Shown in pieces: positions 1 to 9,781 of a DNA stretch of 64,000 bases. The notes beneath the pieces were generated by a model that was given only the letters and a program-made list of their open reading frames with translations, was not told the origin of the DNA and ran no database searches. The stretch is taken from NCBI RefSeq assembly GCF_000153165.2, contig NC_014472.1:186001-250000 (forward strand). Reading direction: 5' to 3'. Position numbers and translations under genes: made by a program. The DNA is from Maribacter sp. HTCC2170. GTDB taxonomy: Bacteria; Bacteroidota; Bacteroidia; Flavobacteriales; Flavobacteriaceae. How positions within the stretch are numbered: the stretch's first letter is position 1; every line of letters starts with the position of its first letter.

Positions 1-389
1 TAGATCATCAATACAACAGCAGCTAGATTTGAGGTTTGAAAAGTGAACCCAACCAGAGGAATACGTATCCACCTACTGGCATTAGCTCCATCGATAGTTG
101 TTCCTTGCGCCAAAGTAAATACCAACAACACCAAAACAATAGGCATGGCAATTAATGACAAGCCCTTAAAAAAGTGTGCAGGTATCTTATGTACACCATA
201 AATAATTCCAAAACCCAAAAACAACAGAAGAGCATGCTTGATCAAATGCCCACTGGTAGTTCCATTACCAACTACATAGACCAAGTTGCTGCTCGCACTA
301 TAAACGGGCAAAAATGAAAACAAGGCCAGAAGTGCCACTACGGCCCAAATGGCTTTATCACCTTTGATATTTTTAAAGAAATTCAACAC
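1..389 (-). CDS. ftsW: FtsW cell-division SEDS protein, N-terminal part
   Basis: Partial gene running off the left edge; about 129 N-terminal codons are visible. Translation of the minus strand gives a short basic start, a hydrophobic segment with the conserved YSASSNL, later transmembrane segments, and GANASRWIRIPLVGFTFQTS, typical of the SEDS family of peptidoglycan glycosyltransferases (FtsW/RodA). Its place directly after murD in a dcw cluster points to FtsW, the septal enzyme working with the FtsI transpeptidase. No ATG fits; a GTG at 389 or the next codon TTG at 386 is the likely start, two bases after the murD stop. The gene is therefore translated in tight linkage with murD. RodA is the alternative but would not be expected here. 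Confidence 0.85.
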   Translation of the reverse strand, partial: MLNFFKNIKGDKAIWAVVALLALFSFLPVYSASSNLVYVVGNGTTSGHLIKHALLLFLGFGIIYGVHKIPAHFFKGLSLIAMPIVLVLLVFTLAQGTTIDGANASRWIRIPLVGFTFQTSNLAAVVLMI

Positions 390-391
390 TT

Positions 392-1726
392 CTATAAATT
401 TTTAATCGCTTCTTTAAATTGATGCCCTCTATCCTCATAATTCTCAAACAGATCAAAACTGGCACATGCCGGAGACAATAAAACAGTATCACCTCGTTCG
501 GCTATTTTGTAGGCCACCTTAACGGCCTCCTCCATAGCGTAGGTCTCAACCATTAAATCGACCACATTGCCAAATGCATCAACAATTTTTGAATTATCAT
601 TACCTAAACAAATGATTGCTTTTACCTTCTCACGCACCAAGGGCATTAATTCTTTATAATCATTTCCTTTATCCACTCCGCCAACAATCCACACAGTAGG
701 TGCACTCATACTATCCAGGGCATAGTATGTTGCATTCACATTCGTAGCCTTGGAATCGTTGATATATTGAACATGCTGGATCTTCAATACTTTTTCCAAT
801 CTATGCTCCGCGCCTTGAAAATTGGCAATACTTGCACGTATGGTTTCCTTACGGATTCCAATTAATTTAGCGGCCGTGGCTGCCGCCATGGTATTTTTTA
901 AATTGTGCTTGCCCTCTAATGCTAGTGTACTTGTCATCATTTCCAAAGTCTCGTTATTTGTCTTAATAATTATTCTATCGTTCTTTAAATATGCCCCTTG
1001 AGTCAATTCGTTCTTAATTGAAAAAGGCATTAATATGGATTTAACTGGGTGCTTGTTCAACCATTCTACTATAACCTCATCATCAGCGTCATAAATAAGG
1101 TAATCTTCCTTCGATTGATTCTCTGCGATTCGAAATTTCGAAGCAACATAGTTTTCAAACTTGTATTCGTAGCGATCCAAATGATCAGGAGTAATGTTGG
1201 TGATTATAGCTATGTGAGGCCTAAAATCATTTATACCATCCAATTGAAAACTGCTTATTTCCAAGACATAATTATCATGGTCATTCTCTGCGACCATTTT
1301 AGCAAAACTGTCCCCAATGTTGCCTGCCATACCTACGTCCAAACCTTCCTCTTTGAAAATATGGTTGGTTAGCATGGTTGTAGTGGTCTTTCCATTACTA
1401 CCTGTTATGCCAATGATGGTTGCATCAATATACCTTGCAGCAAACTCAATCTCAGAAATGACCGGAATCAACTTCTCCTTTAATTCTTTTATTAAAGGAA
1501 CCGTATCAGGTATTCCCGGACTTTTCATAACAACATCGGCATTCAGAATTACACTTTTTGAATGTTTTTCTTCTTCCCAATTAATCCCAATATGTTCAAG
1601 AACGTCTTTATATTTTTTCTTTATTTTGCCTTTATCTGAGACAAAAACCTCAAATCCTTTTTTCAATCCTAAAATGGCTGTACCCACTCCACTTTCTCCT
1701 CCACCAAGGATTACCAATCGTGCCAT
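392..1726 (-). CDS. murD: UDP-N-acetylmuramoylalanine--D-glutamate ligase
   Basis: Cytoplasmic Mur ligase adding D-Glu to UDP-MurNAc-L-Ala during peptidoglycan precursor synthesis. At 444 residues it has the normal family length. The N-terminal nucleotide-binding domain starts MARLVILGGGESGVG; the ATP P-loop GSNGKTT is at residues 109-115 of the central domain; NDSKATN marks the C-terminal ligase domain. It starts immediately after the mraY stop (no intergenic base) and is followed two bases later by ftsW, so the genes are clearly one transcript. Nothing unusual is seen. The order mraY-murD-ftsW matches canonical dcw clusters. Confidence 0.97.
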   Translation of the reverse strand: MARLVILGGGESGVGTAILGLKKGFEVFVSDKGKIKKKYKDVLEHIGINWEEEKHSKSVILNADVVMKSPGIPDTVPLIKELKEKLIPVISEIEFAARYIDATIIGITGSNGKTTTTMLTNHIFKEEGLDVGMAGNIGDSFAKMVAENDHDNYVLEISSFQLDGINDFRPHIAIITNITPDHLDRYEYKFENYVASKFRIAENQSKEDYLIYDADDEVIVEWLNKHPVKSILMPFSIKNELTQGAYLKNDRIIIKTNNETLEMMTSTLALEGKHNLKNTMAAATAAKLIGIRKETIRASIANFQGAEHRLEKVLKIQHVQYINDSKATNVNATYYALDSMSAPTVWIVGGVDKGNDYKELMPLVREKVKAIICLGNDNSKIVDAFGNVVDLMVETYAMEEAVKVAYKIAERGDTVLLSPACASFDLFENYEDRGHQFKEAIKNL

Positions 1727-2947
1727 CTAACGTACTTTAAGTGTCACAATTGTAATAATCGCAAGCAAAATTCCCACAATCCAAAAACGCGTTACTATCT
1801 TACTCTCGTGATACCCTTTTTTCTGGTAATGATGGTGTAATGGCGCCATAAGGAATATTCGTTTTCCCTCACCTAATTTCTTTTTGGTATACTTAAAATA
1901 ACCTACTTGCAGCATTACAGAAATCGACTCAGCAAAGAAGATTCCGCATAAAATTGGAATCAATAGTTCTTTTCTAATGATAATAGCAATGACGGCAATT
2001 ACCCCTCCAATAGTTAAACTCCCAGTATCTCCCATAAAGACTGTCGCCGGAAAAGCATTATACCACAGAAATCCGACCAACGCACCCACAAAAGCCGTTA
2101 CAAAAACCAAAAGTTCACCAACTCCGGTTATATACATAATGTCCAGATAATCCGAAAAAATAATATTACCAGACACCCAAGTAAAAACCCCTAAAGTAAA
2201 AACGATAATAGCCGATGTACCCGCCGCCAATCCGTCAATGCCATCGGTTAGATTGGCACCATTAGAAACGGCAGTCACAATTAAAATTATCATAGGAACA
2301 AATATCAACCAGACATAATCCTTTGCGCCATCTCCAGCCCATGATATAAGATTCCCATAATCAAATTCATTATTCTTTATGAATGGAACCGTTGTTCTTG
2401 TAGATTTTATATCCTCTCCCTTTACCTGTTCTACGGTATATTGTTCAGTAATTATACTTTTATCATGTTCACGCATGGTTACCTCAGGATGAAAATATAG
2501 CGTTGCACCTACAATTAATCCTAAAACCACTTGGCCCAATATTTTGAATCTTCCTTTTAGGCCGGCTTTATCTTTTTTGAAGATTTTGATATAATCATCT
2601 ATAAATCCAATTGTACCCATCCAAAGAATAGTAACTATCAACAGGATTATGTAGATATTCATAATGTCAGCGAACAATAAAACCGGTATCAAAGTGGCCA
2701 TAATAATAATCAAACCACCCATTGTTGGCGTACCCGCTTTTTGTTTCTGACCGTCTAAACCCAAATCGCGAATACTCTCACCAATTTGTTTACGTTGAAG
2801 AAAAAGAATTACTTTTTTACCATAAACAGTTGCTAAAAGCAAAGAAAAAAGAATAGCCATAGCTGCCCTAAAAGTCGTGAACCCAAAAAGGCTAGCTCCC
2901 GGCACTTGATATTCATTCTCCAAGTATTCAAATAAATAGTATAGCAT
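1727..2947 (-). CDS. mraY: Phospho-N-acetylmuramoyl-pentapeptide transferase
   Basis: Polytopic inner-membrane enzyme that transfers phospho-MurNAc-pentapeptide to undecaprenyl phosphate, giving lipid I. The protein has 406 residues. Catalytic-type motifs are visible: FIDDYIK with the paired Asp (117-118), [12 protein letters not shown] (232-243), a GDTGSL loop, and the C-terminal APLHHHY histidine cluster. Compared with the roughly 360-residue proteobacterial enzyme it carries a hydrophilic insert at about residues 153-200 between membrane segments; I believe an insert here is common in Bacteroidota, but that is recollection. It lies 24 bp after murE and abuts murD. No murF lies between murE and mraY, unlike the E. 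coli order. Confidence 0.97.
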   Translation of the reverse strand: MLYYLFEYLENEYQVPGASLFGFTTFRAAMAILFSLLLATVYGKKVILFLQRKQIGESIRDLGLDGQKQKAGTPTMGGLIIIMATLIPVLLFADIMNIYIILLIVTILWMGTIGFIDDYIKIFKKDKAGLKGRFKILGQVVLGLIVGATLYFHPEVTMREHDKSIITEQYTVEQVKGEDIKSTRTTVPFIKNNEFDYGNLISWAGDGAKDYVWLIFVPMIILIVTAVSNGANLTDGIDGLAAGTSAIIVFTLGVFTWVSGNIIFSDYLDIMYITGVGELLVFVTAFVGALVGFLWYNAFPATVFMGDTGSLTIGGVIAVIAIIIRKELLIPILCGIFFAESISVMLQVGYFKYTKKKLGEGKRIFLMAPLHHHYQKKGYHESKIVTRFWIVGILLAIITIVTLKVR

Positions 2948-2971
2948 TCCTTGTTCTTCTTATTAAACTCT

Positions 2972-4435
2972 TTACTTATCCAGACTTTTTAATACATCTG
3001 TTATTATCTTGAAATCATCAAAATCAATTCGCTTTCCGTTTGTTTCCTGATAGGTCTCATGGCCTTTCCCAGCCACCAAAATAATATCGTTTGCCGTTGC
3101 TAACTGACAAGCGGTTTTTATTGCCTGTTCACGGTTTTCTATTGATAGTATTTTTTTGACATTCTGAGGCTCAACACCTGCTTCCATTTCCTCAATAATT
3201 ACAGACGGGGATTCCGTTCGTGGGTTGTCTGATGTAAAAATGGTCTTATTACTCATTTGTGAAGCGATATTACCCATTACCGGACGCTTAGACTTGTCTC
3301 TGTCGCCACCACACCCCACAACGGTGATGACGTTTTCATTTCCAGTCCTCAATGTGCCGATTGTCTCGAGCACATTTTTTAGGGCGTCCGGCGTATGGGC
3401 ATAATCAACTATTGCCGTAATTTTCTCCTTTGATATATAATATTGAAATCTGCCATCTACATTATCCAATTCGCTTAATAATCGAAGCGTTTCCAATTTT
3501 TCCAGGCCTAACAAATCTGCCGTGGCATAAATGGCCAAAACATTATAGGCATTAAAGTGACCTATAAGTTTGGTCCATAACTCATCATCATCAACCTTCA
3601 ACAATTGACCGTCAAACTGATTTTCCAGAATTTGTGCCCTATAATCAGCATATGATTTTAAAGCATATGTAAACTTTCTTGCCGCTGTGTTTTGCAACAT
3701 TACCAGTCCGTTCTTATCATCAACATTGGTAAGTGCGAAAGCATTTTTTGGCAACTTATCAAACAACGATTTTTTAGTGTCCCGATATTCTGCAAATGTT
3801 TTATGGTAATCTAAATGGTCATGTGTAAGATTGGTAAAAATAGCGCCTTCAAACACCAAACCTTCAGTCCGTTTTTGATGAATGCCATGAGAACTCACCT
3901 CCATAAAGCAAAACTCCACACCTTCTTCATTCATTAAATCCAAATGCTCGTTTATGGTCATTGCATCGGGAGTGGTATGACTTGTGGCATATTCTTTATC
4001 GTCAACCATTATTTTTATAGTGGAAATCAACCCCACCTTAAATCCTGCCTTTTTAAACAGTTGATACAAAAGGCTACTAATAGTAGTCTTACCATTAGTA
4101 CCAGTAATTCCCACCAATTTCAAATTCTTGGATGGGTTATCATAATAATTGGAGGCCATTATTGCCAATGCCTTATTACCGCTATCTACCTCAACATATG
4201 TAACCCCATTTACTAATTGTTCTGGCATGGTCTCGCAGACTATGCAAACCGCACCAGAATCAATAGCCTTTTCGATAAACTTATGGCCATCGGTTAAAGT
4301 GCCTTTTATAGCTACGAAGACATCATCTAATTTTACTTTCCGCGAATCAAAACATAAAGTACCTACCATTAGATTGGTGGACCCGCTCACTGCGGTAAGG
4401 CCAACTCCAAATAATATGTCTTTTAGCAACTTCAT
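2972..4435 (-). CDS. murE: UDP-MurNAc-tripeptide synthetase, meso-DAP type
   Basis: Mur ligase adding the third stem-peptide residue. It has 487 residues, the ATP loop TGTNGKTT at 111-118, a THDHLDYH stretch at 204-211, and the C-terminal motif DNPR at 403-406. In this family DNPR marks enzymes that add meso-diaminopimelate rather than L-lysine, so the wall is expected to be DAP-type, as usual for Gram-negative bacteria. The start overlaps the end of ftsI by 4 bp (4432-4435), consistent with translational coupling. Cytoplasmic. No anomalies are seen. Confidence 0.97.
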   Translation of the reverse strand: MKLLKDILFGVGLTAVSGSTNLMVGTLCFDSRKVKLDDVFVAIKGTLTDGHKFIEKAIDSGAVCIVCETMPEQLVNGVTYVEVDSGNKALAIMASNYYDNPSKNLKLVGITGTNGKTTISSLLYQLFKKAGFKVGLISTIKIMVDDKEYATSHTTPDAMTINEHLDLMNEEGVEFCFMEVSSHGIHQKRTEGLVFEGAIFTNLTHDHLDYHKTFAEYRDTKKSLFDKLPKNAFALTNVDDKNGLVMLQNTAARKFTYALKSYADYRAQILENQFDGQLLKVDDDELWTKLIGHFNAYNVLAIYATADLLGLEKLETLRLLSELDNVDGRFQYYISKEKITAIVDYAHTPDALKNVLETIGTLRTGNENVITVVGCGGDRDKSKRPVMGNIASQMSNKTIFTSDNPRTESPSVIIEEMEAGVEPQNVKKILSIENREQAIKTACQLATANDIILVAGKGHETYQETNGKRIDFDDFKIITDVLKSLDK

Positions 4436-6438
4436 GAAAGATCCAATACGATTTTATCCACTTTATTAATATCCGTTCCGTGCGAAATAGATTGCTTCTT
4501 AACTTTTCCATTGCCCCGAACTTCAACTTTGATTCCGAGGTTCTCAAGGATTGACACAGCATCCATTCCACACATTCCTTTTACATTCGGCACCTTATTG
4601 TATTTTTTCTGGGCTTCCACATAGTATTTCTGATAGGACTCGTCCAATTTTTGATTCTCAGAATTCAGCATCTGAACCTCATCAATCAATGGGTTGGTCG
4701 CATAAACTTTTTGCGCCACAGATTTAAAAACAGGACCTGATACATCAGCACCATAATACCCAACACTTTTATCAGGTTCATGAATAACTACAATACAAGA
4801 GTACTTTGGTTCTTCTGCCGGGAAATAACCAGCAAAAGTTGATATGTACCTTAATTTATCTGGGTCTTTAGAAACATAGTTTTTCTGAGCTGTACCTGTC
4901 TTTCCTGCCATTGAGAAGTTGGGAGAATACAGTTTATGACCCGTACCATGCTTTTTCTCCACAACATTTTTCAATAATTGTTTCACTTTTGCAGCGGTCT
5001 CTTCCGAACATATTGAAGGGTTGATAACCTCTTTTTCAAATTTAATAACCGACCTATTCCATTCTTTTACCTCTTTTATCATTCGGGGTTTTACCATTTC
5101 CCCATCATTGGCGATTGCATTATAGAATGTGAGTACCTGCAATGGTGTCATTGAGACCTCATAACCATATGCCATTTGTGCTAATGAAAGCCCTGACCAC
5201 CCTTTATCACCAGGATTACGGAGTACAGGTGTCCCCTCGCCTTTTATCGGAAGCCCCAATTCTTGATGTAATTGCATACCTCGCAAACGGTTAACATATC
5301 TTTCAGGATTTTCTTTATAATTATTATGAATGACTTGGGCAAATGCCGTATTTGAGGAAACTTCAAATGCTTTGGCAAAAGAAATTTTACCATACCCACC
5401 ATGCTTGGAATCTTTGACACGGTGCTTATATATTTTCCAAGATCCCTTACCCGTATCTACGACTGCACTGGTATCGATAACCGCATCTTCAAGCGCAGCA
5501 ACCATATTCATTAATTTGAAAGTAGAACCCGGTTCATGGGACTCACCGATGGCATAGTTCAAGCGCTCATAGTACTTACCTTCTTTGGTCATTCCTAAAT
5601 TGGAAATCGCCTTAACTTCACCTGTTTTGGTTTCCATCACAATCACGGTACCGTGGTCCGCTTTATAATGCTCCAATTGTTTTAAAAGGGCGTGATGGGC
5701 AATATCTTGAATATTAATATCGATTGTGGATATTACATCATAACCGTCTTTAGGCTCAATAATATTATCCATCCCGATAGGCTTCCATTGTCCTTTGGCA
5801 ATTTTCTGCTTAAGACGTTTACCTTCAACCCCTCGCAAATATTGTCCAAAAGCACCTTCAAGTCCAACCCTAGTGTAATAACCGTTTTCATCTTTACGTT
5901 CGTACCCAACACTTCTTTCAGCAATTTTACCTAACGGATGCTCTCTTACTGTTTTCTGCTCAACGATCAACCCACCTTTATAAGGCCCTTTATTCAATAA
6001 AGGGAACTCCTTGACCGACATATAATCGGAATAATCAAGATTTCTTGCTAAAAGTGTATACCTGTTTTTATTTGCTTTTGCCTTTCGTAAAAGTTGTTGG
6101 TAATAGGAAGATGTTTTGCCTGTAAGCTTGGACAAAGAGTTGGATAATGGTTTGACCTGCTCTTTAAAATCGGTATCACTAACTGTAACAGCATCAAAAC
6201 GAATAGTATACCTTGATACTGATGTGGCCAAAAGGCTGCCATCATCAGAATATAGATTTCCTCGATTTGGAGCTATAGTAAATACTTTTTCCGTTCGTTT
6301 CATGGCAAGACCCCTGTACTTTTCACCATGTACCATCTGAATACTCACCAATTTAAAAAGCACTATACCAGCAAACAGGAATAGACAACCCGCCACAACG
6401 TACAACCTGGTCAATATGCTTTTCTCGGTAACTGCCAT
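4432..6438 (-). CDS. ftsI: Septal penicillin-binding protein (FtsI/PBP3) with PASTA domain
   Basis: Division-specific peptidoglycan transpeptidase, 668 residues. One N-terminal membrane anchor lies at about residues 10-33, followed by the dimerisation domain with the FTIAPNRGNLYS stretch. The penicillin-binding domain holds all three active-site motifs: STFK (305-308), SSN (361-363) and KTGT (513-516). The C-terminal region from about 614 (VPNVKGM onward) reads as a single PASTA domain. The gene overlaps the FtsL-like gene by 1 bp and murE by 4 bp. Its place in the dcw cluster supports FtsI over an elongation PBP2. Confidence 0.95.
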   Translation of the reverse strand: MAVTEKSILTRLYVVAGCLFLFAGIVLFKLVSIQMVHGEKYRGLAMKRTEKVFTIAPNRGNLYSDDGSLLATSVSRYTIRFDAVTVSDTDFKEQVKPLSNSLSKLTGKTSSYYQQLLRKAKANKNRYTLLARNLDYSDYMSVKEFPLLNKGPYKGGLIVEQKTVREHPLGKIAERSVGYERKDENGYYTRVGLEGAFGQYLRGVEGKRLKQKIAKGQWKPIGMDNIIEPKDGYDVISTIDINIQDIAHHALLKQLEHYKADHGTVIVMETKTGEVKAISNLGMTKEGKYYERLNYAIGESHEPGSTFKLMNMVAALEDAVIDTSAVVDTGKGSWKIYKHRVKDSKHGGYGKISFAKAFEVSSNTAFAQVIHNNYKENPERYVNRLRGMQLHQELGLPIKGEGTPVLRNPGDKGWSGLSLAQMAYGYEVSMTPLQVLTFYNAIANDGEMVKPRMIKEVKEWNRSVIKFEKEVINPSICSEETAAKVKQLLKNVVEKKHGTGHKLYSPNFSMAGKTGTAQKNYVSKDPDKLRYISTFAGYFPAEEPKYSCIVVIHEPDKSVGYYGADVSGPVFKSVAQKVYATNPLIDEVQMLNSENQKLDESYQKYYVEAQKKYNKVPNVKGMCGMDAVSILENLGIKVEVRGNGKVKKQSISHGTDINKVDKIVLDLS

Positions 6439-6758
6439 TAATCCTTTTCAGATTTTACTTTTATCTTCTTTGGAGGTGTTTCTGATGGATACAATCCATT
6501 TCCCTCGACTGTTTTTGTAATTGTAGATTCCAACTTTAATCTTTGAACATCTGACCGCAGGTCAACAAATTCACTACGCAGCTCCTTGACCTCTTCATTT
6601 AGAGCTGCAATTTGATGTACTTTTTTATCAGCGCTATGTGAGCTTCCTATCATTACTGTTGCCAAAAACGAAACAAAAATTATAAACAGCCAATTTCGTG
6701 GAGCATCGCCACTGACCAAAAACTTGCCTTTTAGTACATCTAGAATTCCTTTTTTCAT
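6438..6758 (-). CDS. FtsL-like small division membrane protein
   Basis: 106-residue bitopic protein: short basic cytoplasmic start, one membrane segment at about residues 22-42 (NWLFIIFVSFLATVMIG), then a heptad-like hydrophilic stretch (HQIAALNEEVKELRSEFVDLRSDVQRL) predicted as coiled coil. This architecture and its place between rsmH and ftsI are those of FtsL, which joins FtsQ and FtsB in the divisome. Sequence similarity to E. coli FtsL cannot be judged by eye because the family diverges strongly, so the call rests on size, topology and synteny. It overlaps ftsI by one base and follows rsmH by 7 bp. Confidence 0.8.
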   Translation of the reverse strand: MKKGILDVLKGKFLVSGDAPRNWLFIIFVSFLATVMIGSSHSADKKVHQIAALNEEVKELRSEFVDLRSDVQRLKLESTITKTVEGNGLYPSETPPKKIKVKSEKD

Positions 6759-6765
6759 TTTAACC

Positions 6766-7659
6766 TTAAATACGTTCTGCTATTCTTAATTTGGCGCTAC
6801 GTGCTCTATTGTTCAAAGCTGTTTCTTCGCGAGATGGAACTATTAATCCTCCAACTTTTTTCAAGGGAACATCGATGTTTCCATAAAAATCTTTCTCCGG
6901 TTCTCCTTCAAATAATCCGGCCCTAATGAACCGTTTAACTAATCGATCTTCCAAGGAATGATAACTTATCACACTTAATCTACCTCCAAGATTCAACAAC
7001 TCGGGAACCTGCTCCAACAACTCTTTTATTACCTGTATCTCCTGATTCACCTCTATGCGAATAGCCTGATATATCTGGGCCAATATCTTATGTTCTTTAT
7101 GCTTTGGCAAAAACTGCCTCAACACCTCTTTTAACTGTGCTGAGGTTTTTATTGGAGCCTCCTCCCTGCTCGTTATAATCTTATTGGCCATTGCATTTGC
7201 ATTTCGCAAATCTCCATACTGAAATAAAACTTTCCTCAAATCATTAAACTCGTATGAGTTTACTACATCATAGGCCGAAACACTATTTTTTTTACTCATT
7301 CGCATGTCCAAATCAGCATCAAAACGTGTTGAAAACCCACGTTCAGCTTTATCAAACTGATGTGATGAAACACCAAAATCAGCCAAAATCCCATCTACTT
7401 TTCGAATGCCATAGAACTTCAGAAACTGTCTTATATACCTAAAATTTTCATTGATCAACGTAAAACGTTCATCACCCAATTTATTGTCCAAAGCATCTTC
7501 ATCTTGATCAAATGCCAACAACCTACCTTTAGGCCCTAGTCTTTTCAATATTTCCTTGGAATGACCTCCTCCACCAAATGTCACATCAACATAAACTCCA
7601 TCTTTCTTTACATCCAGTCCTTCAACAGACTCTTTTAAGAGTACCGGATTATGATACAT
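6766..7659 (-). CDS. rsmH: 16S rRNA (cytosine1402-N4)-methyltransferase
   Basis: SAM-dependent methyltransferase modifying C1402 of 16S rRNA in the P site. The protein opens YHNPVLLKESVEGL and carries the SAM-binding DVTFGGGGHSKEIL, then LADFGVSSHQFD and the C-terminal NNRARSAKLR, all family hallmarks. An in-frame upstream start at 7683 exists, but the conserved N-terminus begins at the ATG at 7659, preceded by a GGAG about 12 bases upstream and overlapping the mraZ stop by 11 bp, so I use 7659 (297 residues). Second gene of the dcw operon. Confidence 0.95.
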   Translation of the reverse strand: MYHNPVLLKESVEGLDVKKDGVYVDVTFGGGGHSKEILKRLGPKGRLLAFDQDEDALDNKLGDERFTLINENFRYIRQFLKFYGIRKVDGILADFGVSSHQFDKAERGFSTRFDADLDMRMSKKNSVSAYDVVNSYEFNDLRKVLFQYGDLRNANAMANKIITSREEAPIKTSAQLKEVLRQFLPKHKEHKILAQIYQAIRIEVNQEIQVIKELLEQVPELLNLGGRLSVISYHSLEDRLVKRFIRAGLFEGEPEKDFYGNIDVPLKKVGGLIVPSREETALNNRARSAKLRIAERI

Positions 7660-8119
7660 CGGGAATATTTTCTCCAAAATCACCCATTACCTCCTCGGCC
7701 AAAACTTCGAACTCCTTATCTGAAATCTTAATGGCCTTTTCGTAATTATTCTGGTCCCATATTTCTATAATATCAATAGACGGGCTTAATGCTATTTCCT
7801 TCGTGATACCAGCAATTCCCATTAAATTCTTCGGAATCAACAACCTACCGGCATTGTCAATTTCAACCTCCTTTACCCCAGCCATAAAAATGCGGATAAA
7901 GTCATTGTTTTTTTTGACGAAACGATTCAATTTTTTAATGTTCAACATCATATCATTCCATCGGGACATTGGCCACAATTCCAAGCATGCTCCACTCACT
8001 GATCGTTTCAGAACGAAACCATCTTTCAAAACAGGCAATAACCTATTTTTTAGGGCAGAAGGCAACATTACCCTACCTTTGGCATCAGCTTTACAATAAT
8101 ATGCTTCGTTAAAATTCAT
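7649..8119 (-). CDS. mraZ: MraZ transcriptional regulator
   Basis: DNA-binding protein of the SpoVT-AbrB fold and known repressor of the dcw operon in other bacteria. Two half-repeats are visible, each with the signature: DAKGRVMLPSALK near the N-terminus and DNAGRLLIPKNLM near residue 93. The protein is 156 residues from the ATG at 8119; a GTG directly before it at 8122 is an alternative. It is the first gene of the operon, and three direct GTGGTA repeats 50-77 bp upstream are its probable binding site, so autoregulation is likely. Confidence 0.95.
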   Translation of the reverse strand: MNFNEAYYCKADAKGRVMLPSALKNRLLPVLKDGFVLKRSVSGACLELWPMSRWNDMMLNIKKLNRFVKKNNDFIRIFMAGVKEVEIDNAGRLLIPKNLMGIAGITKEIALSPSIDIIEIWDQNNYEKAIKISDKEFEVLAEEVMGDFGENIPDVS

Positions 8120-8152
8120 CACGCCAAAAGGCCAATTTCTCTATTTATAACT

Positions 8153-8160
8153 CAAATATA
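8153..8160 (-). promoter_or_regulatory. Candidate promoter -7 box for the dcw operon
   Basis: TATATTTG on the minus strand matches the Bacteroidota -7 consensus TAnnTTTG, placed 34 bp before the mraZ ATG. No good TTG is seen 19-21 bp further upstream; that position is taken by the MraZ-like repeats, which suggests a repressor site overlapping the upstream promoter element. Confidence 0.5.
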
Positions 8161-8170
8161 TATAAATTAT

Positions 8171-8196
8171 TACCACTATTTACCACTATTTACCAC
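8171..8196 (-). promoter_or_regulatory. MraZ boxes: three GTGGTA direct repeats at 10-bp spacing
   Basis: On the minus strand GTGGTA occurs at 8196-8191, 8186-8181 and 8176-8171, each copy exactly 10 bp from the next and separated by AT-rich 4-bp spacers. Known MraZ sites are direct repeats with one-turn periodicity (TGGGA-N5 in Enterobacteria, AAAGTGK-type in Mollicutes). The first copy here reads AAAGTGGT. Position directly upstream of mraZ and next to the -7 box supports an autoregulatory operator. Confidence 0.75.
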
Positions 8197-8353
8197 TTTG
8201 TTGATAAATTCAATTCATTTTGAAGTAAATGGGATGGTTATTGAATTCGAATGAGATTATGTTTTCGTTCAACTTTGGAGGCATTGTTCGAAGAATATCC
8301 CAACCTTCCAATTACAATATGGCAGCAATGGACAGGAATTTTGAGGAATTGCC

Positions 8354-8361
8354 TATATTTG
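8354..8361 (+). promoter_or_regulatory. Candidate -7 box for the alpha/beta hydrolase-engB unit
   Basis: TATATTTG matches TAnnTTTG and lies 26 bp before the ATG at 8387. No convincing -33 TTG at the usual distance. The rest of 8201-8350, between the divergent mraZ and this gene, shows no other recognisable feature. Confidence 0.4.
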
Positions 8362-8386
8362 CCAATTAAGACCAGAAGTGTTCTGA

Positions 8387-9151
8387 ATGGAAGAAAAGAT
8401 TATTACAGAAGGCAAATATCGATATATTGAAAAGGGAGAAGGAACACCTATTATAATTTTACATGGTCTTATGGGCGGGTTGAGCAACTTCAAAGGTGTA
8501 TCCGAACATTTTCCACAAAAAGGATATAAAGTTTTGATTCCCGAGCTTCCGATTTATACAATGCCACTATTGAAGACCAACGTAAAAAGCTTCGCTAAAT
8601 ATTTAGAGAAATTCATTGAATACAAGGGTCTAAAAGATGTTATTCTTTTGGGTAATTCTTTAGGCGGACACATTGGACTATTGCATACAAAATTATACCC
8701 AAAAATGGTTAAGGCTTTGGTAATCACCGGTAGCTCAGGGCTTTACGAAAGTGCCATGGGTGACGGTTATCCCAAGCGCGGGGATTATGAATTCATAAAG
8801 AAAAAAGCGCAAGATGTTTTTTATGATCCTGCCGTAGCTACCAAAGAAATTGTGGACGAGGTTTTTGCAACTGTAAATGATAGGGTGAAATTAGTTAAGA
8901 CCCTTTCAATTGCGAAAAGTGCCATTCGTCACAATATGTCAAAGGATCTTCCCAAAATGAAAAACCCCACCTGCATTATTTGGGGGAAAAATGACTCGGT
9001 TACTCCACCAAATGTCGCGGAGGAATTTCATGAGTTATTACCTGACTCTGACCTGTTTTGGATAGAAAAGTGCGGTCACGCACCAATGATGGAACACCCT
9101 GATCAATTCAACGAGATTCTTGATGCTTGGTTAGAGCAACGAAATTTCTAA
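8387..9151 (+). CDS. Alpha/beta-fold hydrolase
   Basis: 254-residue cytoplasmic protein (no signal peptide) with alpha/beta-hydrolase landmarks: oxyanion region LHGLMGGL near residue 26, nucleophile elbow GNSLGGH, acid loop near NDSVTPP, and catalytic His in [11 protein letters not shown] close to the C-terminus. The triad Ser-Asp-His therefore looks intact. Substrate cannot be predicted; carboxylesterase or C-C hydrolase activities are possible. It is co-oriented with engB, only 11 bp upstream of it, suggesting one transcript. Confidence 0.85.
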   Translation: MEEKIITEGKYRYIEKGEGTPIIILHGLMGGLSNFKGVSEHFPQKGYKVLIPELPIYTMPLLKTNVKSFAKYLEKFIEYKGLKDVILLGNSLGGHIGLLHTKLYPKMVKALVITGSSGLYESAMGDGYPKRGDYEFIKKKAQDVFYDPAVATKEIVDEVFATVNDRVKLVKTLSIAKSAIRHNMSKDLPKMKNPTCIIWGKNDSVTPPNVAEEFHELLPDSDLFWIEKCGHAPMMEHPDQFNEILDAWLEQRNF

Positions 9152-9162
9152 AATTCAATTTT

Positions 9163-9774
9163 ATGAAAATAAAGTCGGCAGACTTTGTAATGAGCAATTC
9201 CGATGTTGCCAAATGCCCTAATGAACCTTTACCTGAGTATGCTTTTATAGGACGTTCAAATGTAGGTAAGTCTTCGCTCATTAATATGTTGACCGAACGT
9301 AAAAGTCTCGCCAAAACCTCGGGAAGACCTGGAAAAACACAGCTCATAAACCATTTCAAAATAAATGGCAATTGGTTTCTGGTAGATTTACCAGGCTATG
9401 GCTACGCCCGTGTTTCAAAAAAGGACAAAAGGACTTTTCAAAAATATATCACCGACTATTTTATAAAGCGCAAGCAATTGGTCAGCGCCTTTGTCTTGGT
9501 AGATATTCGTCATGAACCCCAAAAGGTTGACATGGAGTTTATGGAATACCTAGGAGAAAACATGATTCCTTTTAGCATCATTTTCACAAAAGCAGATAAA
9601 TTGAAACCCAAGCAAATGGAGGCTAATGTGAATTCCTATGTCAAGGAATTGCTCAATGGTGTTTGGGAAGAAGCACCTAATTACTTTGTTACTTCCTCCT
9701 CAAAAAATATGGGCAGAGACGAACTCTTACACTACATAGAAAGTATAAATCAAGAATTCTTCAAAGAAAACTAG
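9163..9774 (+). CDS. engB: Ribosome-biogenesis GTPase EngB/YsxC
   Basis: GTPase of the YihA/YsxC family, needed for late 50S subunit assembly. Starting at ATG 9163 the protein has 203 residues and contains the G1 loop [10 protein letters not shown]3 DLPGYG, G4 TKAD and a G5-like SSS near the C-terminus. The TTG at 9127 that opens the reading frame lies inside the preceding hydrolase gene and adds 12 non-conserved residues, so I reject it as the start. The family's [11 protein letters not shown]-like N-terminus agrees with the ATG. Confidence 0.95.
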   Translation: MKIKSADFVMSNSDVAKCPNEPLPEYAFIGRSNVGKSSLINMLTERKSLAKTSGRPGKTQLINHFKINGNWFLVDLPGYGYARVSKKDKRTFQKYITDYFIKRKQLVSAFVLVDIRHEPQKVDMEFMEYLGENMIPFSIIFTKADKLKPKQMEANVNSYVKELLNGVWEEAPNYFVTSSSKNMGRDELLHYIESINQEFFKEN

Positions 9775-9781
9775 TAAGAGA

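Noticed and set aside
1317-1730. 137-codon plus-strand frame opposite murD
   Set aside because: Antisense shadow of a strongly conserved gene with no start signal or recognisable product.
7660-7683. Upstream start for rsmH
   Set aside because: It lies inside mraZ and adds eight residues not typical of the family; the ATG at 7659 begins the conserved YHNPVLL.
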